Below, piece after piece: positions 55,893-64,000 of a stretch of DNA of 64,000 nt; positions within the stretch are counted from its first letter, which is position 1, and every line of letters starts with the position of its first letter. Below the pieces are notes generated by a model. That model did no database searches and was not told where the DNA came from. It worked only from the letters and a program-made list of their open reading frames with translations. Source of the stretch: Epiperipatus broadwayi (lineage: Eukaryota > Onychophora > Udeonychophora > Euonychophora > Peripatidae); NCBI GenBank assembly GCA_028023455.1, contig JAQFVV010013313.1:41001-105000 (forward strand). Reading direction: 5' to 3'. Both the position numbers and the translations under genes were made by a program.

Positions 55893-57165
55893 AATGTAAA
55901 ATACAGCACCCATTACCTAACCCTTAATACGTCGTCTCGTAAATTTTATAAAAACATCATTTATATAAATCAATAACAATGTTTTAATTTTATAATAACG
56001 ACTCGATCAGAATTTTGTACCTCCCTCTTACACAAAATCCTATCACAGGGCTGTCAGTACCTCGGGTAGAGTAATCAATATCATTGGAAAACATTTGCCA
56101 ATAACATTTATACTCAATTACTAGACAACATATTAGCCAATCAAACTTTTTATTTATTTAAAGGAAAAAATCCTATGGGCGCCAGCCGACTTTGTCGACA
56201 AGTCTGCTTGACCAATACGGTCTAGTACCCGCTCCCGCTAGCTCAGCTACAATAATCAATAAAATATACTCCGCCTACTTAAAAATCAATTTTAGAATCT
56301 TTCTCTGCGCTAATTTTCTCGCTCTCTCTTTTTCTTTTATTTAATTATTTAATTTAAATCTAATTTGAGTAATTACTAAACCATGAAATCTTCATTTACG
56401 CTATTACACTTCGTTTGGTCTTATAATATAATTAACTACACTTTCGTTCAAGTTTAGATAATATTTAATACAATAAAATCTCATATTATAAATACAAAAA
56501 ATAATTATACGCACACTTATAGTTGAAATCACAATAAAATCTCATATTATAAATACATTTTGGAAAGAATCATACGCATACACTTATATTTGAAATCACA
56601 CTGAAATACATTTTGAAAAATAATTATATGCATATACTTATATTTGAAATCACACTAACATCTCTGGGTAATGGAGCTAAAGACAATTAGTACTTATTGT
56701 TCGTAAGATAAAGTTCAGAGTTTATTATTACGGCTTTTTATTAGTGAATTAGAAATTGAAATAAACATTACCTAGCTTTCTCCCTTATGCATGGTTCCGA
56801 GCGTTGCTTCTGATAGTATTTCATTCGGTCAGTTAGCGCTAACTCTTTGCAATCCGTTTCCCGATGTCATTGGGATCCTGTGGGCTCCACGTGGACACTC
56901 CATCTCCTTCTTGTTTTACACGACCATGATCTAAGTTTGAACTGTCTGCTGTTGGTATTGCATGGAAGGATTCGGCCGGTTGTTCACACGATGGGTTTAA
57001 CAATGCAGCATTTTACTTTAGACGTATACTCTTTATCTATGAAAATAATATAATTAATGAATGAATAATAAGAAGAAGAGCTTAAGATGATTAAGCTTAA
57101 GAATATTTGAATAGAAAATTTGCCCTTTTTATATTTTACGGTCTTTATCTTGCGGATTCAATCTA
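55893..57165. other. G+C-richer unassigned segment
   Basis: 56,040-56,290 holds ATTAGCCAATCAAAC (a CCAAT word) followed by TTTATTTATTTAAAGG and GGGCGCCAGCCGAC. 56,760-57,010 is the least AT-rich stretch of the window and contains a 68-codon plus frame (56,847-57,053) rich in Leu, His and Asp without a recognisable domain. Words around AATCTCATATTATAAATACA repeat at 56,477 and 56,535. Probably old TE sequence. Confidence 0.35.
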
Positions 57166-57270
57166 CAATACGTAACTAATCCTCTGGTGTTTCAGTTATG
57201 GTCCATGCTGACTTTCTGGTGTTCGCATTGGTCATTTAATTTCTTTGTACTCTCTGCTAGAGTTATTTCA
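57166..57270 (+). repeat. Family A fragment (copy 4)
   Basis: TTTCAGTTATGGTCCATGCT and GTTCGCATTGGTCATTTAAT correspond to 19,208-19,260 in copy 2 (TTTCAGTTACGGTCCATGCT, CTTGCATTGGTCATTTAAT). The match runs about 100 bp. Just downstream, a short unit ending TTTCTTTGTTAAAGTTAT repeats several times to about 57,360. Confidence 0.75.
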
Positions 57271-57888
57271 CTTTCTTTATTTCACTTTCTTTGTTATAGT
57301 TATTTCAATTTCTTTGTTAAAGTTATTTTCAATTTCTTTGTTAAAGTTATTTTCACTAATTAGCCGTTTAATGGAAATTTCTTATGTTTGTCATTAGCTC
57401 CCATTGTTCACTACATTCCTTTAATTACATATATTTTTCTTTTTTTTTTTTTTATTATGATTATAAGACAAAACGAATTCCACCTTGCTTTTTCTTTTTT
57501 TTTTTCTTAAAGCAATCTTAAATCGAATTTCAATTTAGTTAAATCAAATTTTAATTAAATCAAATTTAGTTAAATCAATTTTAATTCTTTAGGTTTTATT
57601 TAAATACGATTCAAAATTATATATTATAAAACTATTTATTTTATGCTTTTAACGATAACCTGTCTATGAGAAAAAAAATCTTTATTCTTATTTTACCCTA
57701 CGCGATCTTTTATTTTTATTAATATTTACACAAATCGTTTATCAATTTATATTATTTTTAAAATTATGTGTACCTCCGAAGAAAGCACACTCCTTCCTGA
57801 TATATCTCGGTACAATATATATAAATTTTAATGGTAAATACAATATTATAGTTTAAAATTCTTTTGTAACGCTTTCGATTATATGGTA
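57271..57888. other. AT-rich stretch with short tandem words
   Basis: Besides the TTTCTTTGTTA(A)AG repeats to 57,360, overlapping AAATCAAATTTAGTTAAATC words occur at 57,530-57,590. Nothing else recognised. Confidence 0.5.
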
Positions 57889-58817
57889 ATCCTTGTCAGC
57901 TTTAACTGAATTTCAAATTTTCAAACTTAATGTTACATATATTTCCATAAGCTATGTATGGCATATTCACAACTTGCCTATTAATAACATCATTCTTATA
58001 TTTATCAATTAATATTGCCTCTTTAATTTTCCTCTTTTTATAATTTCCTTCTTCCATTAATATTTTTATTTCATTACTATTAAATATAAACTTATAATTA
58101 CAAGTTTTTTCATGATCAAAGAATATTGAAGCTTATTAAATTGACTATTTACATTATTTTTAATTTGGTTATATAATAATTGATGCTCCTTCAATCTTTT
58201 TTCCACCGAACATCTTGATTCACCAATGTAAAATTTCTGACATTCACATGAAACCTGATAAATTATATTACTTCTTTGCCATTTAGGAATTGTACTCTTA
58301 GAATTATTAATCAATCGATTAACATTTGGAGGAACACAGAATGAAATATTATACTTTTTTAAAATATATGCTTAATTAATTTACATTGCATGTTTTTTTA
58401 TAATTGGCATAGATATCAATTTTTTTATTATCTAAAGTAACATTGCAAACTCTCTTCTTATTATTAAATGAATTTACTGTATGCAATATTTGGTTTTTAT
58501 CATAACCAACCTTCAAAAGTTCATTAGTAAAGAGATCAATATTTAAAATTTTATCACTCTTATATTTACATAATTTATCATTGTGATGCAAAAATGATTT
58601 CAGAACTTGCGATTTTATGTATCATTGGAACACATGATTTAAAATGAATATATCCTCTTTCTCCAATAGGTTTAAAAATTAATTTATAATTTACATCAGT
58701 AGCATCTCTAAATTTTTGGTACCTATTGTGATTTAGCATGTAAGTCATTTTCTTCATTTTTGGGATTGGGCTGAAGTTGACTTTTTGTGTCTGTCCTATT
58801 TTCCATGGAATTTTCAA
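57889..58817 (-). pseudogene. Penelope-like element relic, type 2 (thumb to GIY-YIG and tail)
   Basis: Minus strand, in order: RT end region at 58,578-58,817 (KLIFKPIGERGYIHFKSCVP); 58,376-58,591 (KLCKYKSDKILNIDLFTNEL); GIY-YIG at 58,066-58,314 (SNIIYQVSCECQKFYIGESR, then CSVEKRLKEH). After a frameshift near 58,135 comes the tail IFFDHEKTCNYKFIFN, then KKRKIKEAILIDKYKNDVIN to about 57,930. It parallels 28,220-29,120 block by block. The RT palm is absent. Three frame changes kill it. Best template for type 2 in this window. Confidence 0.9.
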
Positions 58818-61124
58818 ATGTTCTTACTAATACTATAATGCAAAATTATCCATGCCTTTTTCAGTTATAGCTTTTTCTTGTCATTTTTAATATCTTCATC
58901 AAAGATAAAAATACTTAGTTTGAAAAGTAATCAAGACCACAAAATGAGATTAAAAATATATAACATACATATATGTATAAAGTAAAAGGCCTTTTCTCCC
59001 CTACTTAATTCATATAAATCTAATGTACATTTTTAAATTGAAAAATAGCTATTTAATTTATCGGAAGTGGATAAACTTTTAATAATCATAACTGTAAGTT
59101 TTTTCAATAAAATAAATTATTTTCAAAAAATTTAGTTTAATATTGAGCAAAAAAAAAAAGCAGTTTGTAAGAGGTATAATCAATAAAAATATAAAGGCTT
59201 TAATCAACGATTTTTATTACTTTCTCTATGTGCATGGAAAAGTGAATCAAGATGTAGAAACATTTAATTTTCAAAAGAAAGAAAACAAAAATGGATAAAA
59301 ATATTTTACTTAAGAGTTCAATCATTTGTGTTTCAATTATTTTTCCAAAATTAAATCAATTATTTAATATTATGCATATAAAATAAATTTAACCTTAAAT
59401 ATTACGAATCACAGAAATATAAAACATTATTTCTTTTAAAATAATATCAAAAGGAAATATCTAAAATGTATTGAATTTTGATGTCTTTTTTTTTTCAAAA
59501 CAAAACTAAATCAAACAGATAACAAATCTAACTATGCATACACATACTTGACACAATCAAATATTTGCGTACAAATTTATAAATAATTGTTTTGTTTTTA
59601 AGGGAGCATTGAAACTTTATTATGTCTACTCATTATAAAATATTTATAACATTTTAAAAATGTTCATATTTGTTTTATTTGATCAAAACTATATTTGTAT
59701 AAAAAAATTATCTATGTGATAATTAATTATTACAGCTTGAATTCATCTACAATTTTAAGTATATTAGATAAGAAATAACTATACGAGTTCAATGAAATAG
59801 GTTCAATACTGTCCAGGTAAAATTAAAGAAATAAAATCACGCTGTGATGTAGAATACTTTTTTTTGAAATGATCGGCTTCAATCATTTAATATTGGTTAC
59901 ATGAATACATTCAAAATGTAATCACACTTGTAATTGGAAAACCCGACCCATACTGCACTTCACTTTTAGTAGTCTTCTATGGGAAACTATTATAGGAGCA
60001 TTGAATAAGAGAATAGCATATTTATCCATCTACATTTATTTTGATATTGATATCATTAAAATTGAAAACTACATGAGATACAGATTGCTTAAAATTTCAG
60101 TCACTTGATTATCAACTACAGTGTGTCACATTATATTATTTATTTTAACATAATAGGTTCTTTTAAAAAAACAACTTGTAAAACCTTTATTTTCATGATG
60201 TCTAATATGAAGCATTTGAATTAAAATTTACAACAGTGAATATCCTCTTATTTTGCCAACATTCAGTCATCACAAATAGACAATAAGGTATTAAAAATAA
60301 TGCAGTAGAAGAAGTTTTGTTAATCATTACTTTTAAATATATCTACTTTTGATATTAAAAATTGAAAGTGTATTTAATGATTTACACAATGGTTTGAAAA
60401 TGGTTATGTTTTATATCAATATATTAATCTAGAATGTTAATTAGTTTATTCAATATTTTTAATATCAAGCAGAGTAATTATCAGAACAGACTTCTTTAGA
60501 TATCAAAAATTACCTACATTTTGCAATAATTAGTATCATTTTTTTCAGTCCTATGCATACAGGAAAAAAGTACATATTGCAATAAAAAGTCCTTAACCAT
60601 CGCATAATAATATAAAAATAAACAGTTATGTACAGTACTTGAGTGGAAAAGGAACATATTTTGAAACAAACATTATTTGCTAACCTATAAATGAATCTAG
60701 CTTATTGATTGTTTAAGAATATCAGATTCAAATCATTAATGATATATGTAATAGTGAAATAAATAAAACAAAAATGGATGAGCTGAATGTAACAAGTAGG
60801 ACTAGTATGAAAAGTGTTGTCACTATATAATTTTGAGAATAGCAATAAATATTAAACATATTAAGACATAAAAAACAATCTTTCACAATTTATAAACTAA
60901 TATTTATTGTTTAAAAAGTAAACATTTAAGAAATATTTACAAATGCTTTTTCTTTTTCTAAATAATAATTATATTAAAGAAGACCATCAATAGGTGCAAT
61001 AAATTCATAAATTTATTTAATATTTTCACTGCTGTTGCCTATAGCAACAGACATAGAAAAGTAAAACTTGATACTGCTAGCTTTTTAATAATGTCTAATT
61101 TAATGATTTCTCAAAATTATACAA
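58818..61124. other. AT-rich stretch with no recognised feature
   Basis: No frame, terminal repeat, SINE box or large microsatellite supported. Confidence 0.5.
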
Positions 61125-61526
61125 AATAGAAATAATAAATTAATGACTATTTAGTTTCCTTTCAAAGATAATCATCCAGAGAATCAATTATTTCATCTAA
61201 TTTATTGAGTGGAAATACTATTTTATAAATATTAAAATTATACTGAAAACAAAGTGAAAATCTTTCTCAAGAAAGAAAATTTAAACTATGTTGTCTAAAT
61301 AAAATAAAAACTTGTTCCAACTTTTAATAGAAATAATAAATTAATGACTATTTAGTTTCCTTTCAAAGATAATCATCCAGAGAATCAATTATTTCATCTA
61401 ATTTATTGAGTGGAAATACTATTTTATAAATATTAAAATTATACTGAAAACAAAGTGAAAATCTTTCTCAAGAAAGAAAATTTAAACTATGTTGTCTAAA
61501 TAAAATAAAAACTTGTTCCAACTTTT
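61125..61526 (+). repeat. Exact 201-bp tandem duplication
   Basis: 61,125-61,325 and 61,326-61,526 read identically (both begin AATAGAAATAATAAATTAAT and end TTGTTCCAACTTTT). No coding content. Confidence 0.95.
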
Positions 61527-63945
61527 CAATATTAAATTAATTACAACATAAAATAATTATAAATATAGAAGAAAAATATTCTTTTTGTAGAGACATAAGA
61601 ATGTAAATTTTTTACATAATTCTTAAGGACATTTAGAAGGATAGTTGAAAAACTAGATAAAAGGTTGTGCTACAGAATTAGTAATCACAAATTCAGAAAC
61701 AGTTTTATGATTGCAGTACAATATTGTTAATTTGCCTAAATATATATTTTTTAACACATGGTTGAATGTTTATATATTAACTTTCTATATAAAAATACAT
61801 GCTTTTTTTCTGATAAGAGTGCAAATAACTACTTTTATGTTATGATCCCAGTAAATCTTTCAAGAATAATCTCTGAATAGTTTTACAATCTATTATAATT
61901 AAGTTGTTGAATTAAATTATTATATCATTGATAATAAAAAAAGAATGATTATGAGGCAAAAATTTACCTGATGCAAAAAATAGGATGAATTGTGTAAGAT
62001 AATGTTTAATTGTAGTAAGTCAAAGGTAGTAATAAGAAGGCAGAATCATTTACTTTATTTGTAACAACAACATTGTAGTTATCTATGAGAATATAATGTA
62101 AATGTGATTTATATATTTTTGTATAGGATTTTCCTTAAACATTTGCAGTCTTTTTTCATAATTATATTTCTACTATATTTGATAATATATGCAAAAATAG
62201 CAGCTCATTTGATAACATAAAAATGATTCTTAAAATATTTTGTGAATATATTATCAACAAAAAATAGCAATTGTTTACCTATTAATTTTGGCCATTATGA
62301 TGATATATATTTTTTCTTTGACATTTTGCACTTATTCTTAATGTTACATTACATTGCATGGTCTATTATCCCCACAAAATCATTTTAAAATTATTAGTTA
62401 AAAATGTCTAAAGATGTCAGCATCAAGGTTCATGTTTATGAAATTACAATAATTAATTTGCATATGAAAGATGTCAGACTTGCCCCTATTTGATCTTAAT
62501 AAAAGTGATAATTTTTGACGAGTGAATTGTATGGCCTTATGTCAGTTTCTGAATATTTTGTTATCAAAAGGAAAAAATGTAATTTGTAATACTTTCTTTA
62601 CATATTTACAATTAATTATGCAATACTTTCATAAAATACTTATTTTAATTCAAAAACTCTTCATGACTACAATTAAATTTTATTTGAAAATATATTAAGA
62701 ATTCAAATCATAAAAGTTTGTTATCACTAAGCAGAAATAACTTTTACTGGTTATCAATAATGGGTTTTTATTAGCATAAAAAAAATTCTTTTAAACGTTA
62801 CTGAAAATAAACTTAATTATTAATTTAAAATACATTTTCTTTCTTTAATGAAATCAAAACTTTAAATTTTTTTTAAATTTAAAAATGAACTTCAAATAAA
62901 TATTTTGCTGTACTAACCTTTTAAATAGATAAAATTACATCCAATAATTCACAATGATATTGTTAGAGTTTGAACTCAGTCTATGAATTTTTAAAATGTC
63001 TATCATTTGAATGCTAACATTGTCATAAATAATACAAATATTACCAATATATATTACATAAAAAAGTTTTAATTGTAAATAATAATATATTTCAAATATG
63101 AACCAATTTTCCACTAGAGACTTTCTAGTAACAAAGGTAGATTTAATGATGATATCCTAATAACATGTATTATCATGTTTGAAGTAAATAAATTTGCAAT
63201 ATTCATTATGAATGAAAAATTGTAAATGAGACATTGAAACTTGCTGGAGAATTTTTATAAAATCAAATACAACTTCAAAATTATATAATTGATATACAGT
63301 TGACCGATACTCTTATCATATATAGCATATACATAATTTGGTAAACTTTCACAAAAATTTTAAGTCTATATTTATGTGAAAAGAATCAAAATCATTTATT
63401 TTCACCTATTAATAGCATAAGGAAGTGCATATACTAATTTATTATTAAAAAGAATAAATATAATTAAAAAAAGATAAGATTAATAGAACTAGGAATATGT
63501 ACAATTATTTTCTGAACAACATGTAGTCTTGTCTTTATTACCTAGAACATATTATCAAAATACTATATATAAATTATATGAAAATAAACTATAATTGGAT
63601 TTACATTCATTTTAAATACGTCTCTATACTGTTTAGTAAAATGTATAACTAATTAGCAATACAATTAAATTTTGGCAGTACAAGTATAAATCCAATAATA
63701 TTCAAAAACATTTGACTTGGCTCTATAATTTAGCAGAGATTGTAATTTTTTATGACTATATAGATCATATAAATAAAAACATAAATAGACAAGTCATATA
63801 AAGAATGAATGAACAGTGAGACAAATAATATAATTTAATGTATAGATAAATATATAGACTATGAAAATAATACATATATGAACTAACTAAAGAAAAATTA
63901 AAAATAATAAAAAAAATAACACACAATTATTTTTCTATAAAACTA
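61527..63945. other. AT-rich stretch with no recognised feature
   Basis: Nothing supported beyond A/T-rich sequence. Confidence 0.5.
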
Positions 63946-63950
63946 CTTTA

Positions 63951-63981
63951 ATATTTCAACCAGCAGACTAGTTTTCATCAG
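63951..63981 (-). ncRNA. Hammerhead-like motif, related to 1,555-1,584
   Basis: The minus strand reads CTGATGAAAACTAGTCTGCT then GGTTGAAATAT. The stem AACTAG/CTGGTT pairs fully if one T-G wobble is allowed; the copy at 1,555 has AACCAG/CTGGTT, a pairing-preserving change. CTGATGA and GAAA flank the stem as in a hammerhead core, with one extra A before the stem. The window ends 19 bp later, so partner helices cannot be judged. Confidence 0.35.
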
Positions 63982-64000
63982 AAAGCACAGCAAAATGGCT

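Noticed and set aside
56847-57053. 68-codon Leu/His-rich frame in the G+C-richest patch
   Set aside because: No recognisable domain, near family A sequence; left as unassigned segment.

Overview
This 64-kb window is AT-rich eukaryotic DNA (only about a quarter G+C by eye), full of (TA)n, (TATC)n and (CA/TG)n microsatellites and decayed transposable elements. I find no intact host gene, no rRNA, no canonical tRNA gene and nothing prokaryotic. GIY-YIG Penelope-like elements (PLEs), several LINE clades, a pogo/Tigger-like DNA transposon, TA-flanked MITEs and tRNA-derived SINEs point to an animal with a very AT-rich genome, such as an arthropod, cnidarian or flatworm. The sequence does not let me name a species. 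The window reads as intergenic or deep intronic DNA.

Layout. 1-1.3 kb: a dispersed non-coding repeat, 'family A', ending in a (TATC)n array, then a 48-bp-arm hairpin with a hammerhead-like loop. 2.6-6.9 kb: a (TA)n tract and a 4.2-kb repeat, 'family B'. 6.9-14 kb: mostly featureless AT-rich DNA with one PLE endonuclease relic near 13 kb. 16.5-19.6 kb: a SINE, two TA-cored palindromes and a second family A copy. 22.4-26.3 kb: a tRNA-like SINE relic carrying two more TA-cored palindromes, then two minus-strand LINE relics. 28.2-29.1 kb: a PLE relic. 30.3-31.6 kb: a pogo/Tigger-like element. 32.3-33.0 kb: a PLE N-terminal relic with a SINE inserted just upstream. 34.3-35.6 kb: tRNA-like sequences and a third SINE. 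37.3-38.1 kb: nested inverted copies of a MITE-like element. 40.4-42.5 kb: family A in reverse. 42.5-43.9 kb: two 5'-truncated PLEs joined head to head between two (TA)n arrays. 44.4-45.1 kb: an RTE-like LINE relic. 49.1-51.2 kb: a cluster with a MITE, a perfect 63-bp hairpin, a 101-bp dispersed duplication and a PLE C-terminus enclosed by inverted repeats. 51.3-55.8 kb: the second family B copy. 57.2 kb: a family A scrap. 57.9-58.8 kb: a PLE relic. 61.1-61.5 kb: an exact 201-bp tandem duplication. 64.0 kb: another hammerhead-like motif.

How the parts relate. At least two PLE lineages are present. Type 1 (12.9 and 43.2 kb) has the YVG-type endonuclease. Type 2 (28.5, 50.9 and 58.2 kb) has the CxC-YIG type and a conserved C-terminal tail. 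Element ends repeatedly abut (TA)n arrays, and several arrays form the centre of perfect palindromes, so TA tracts look like both insertion sites and products of foldback rearrangement. The observations most worth checking are the head-to-head PLE pair, the recurring hammerhead-like motif, the palindromes seeded in a tRNA-like SINE, and the unnamed families A and B.
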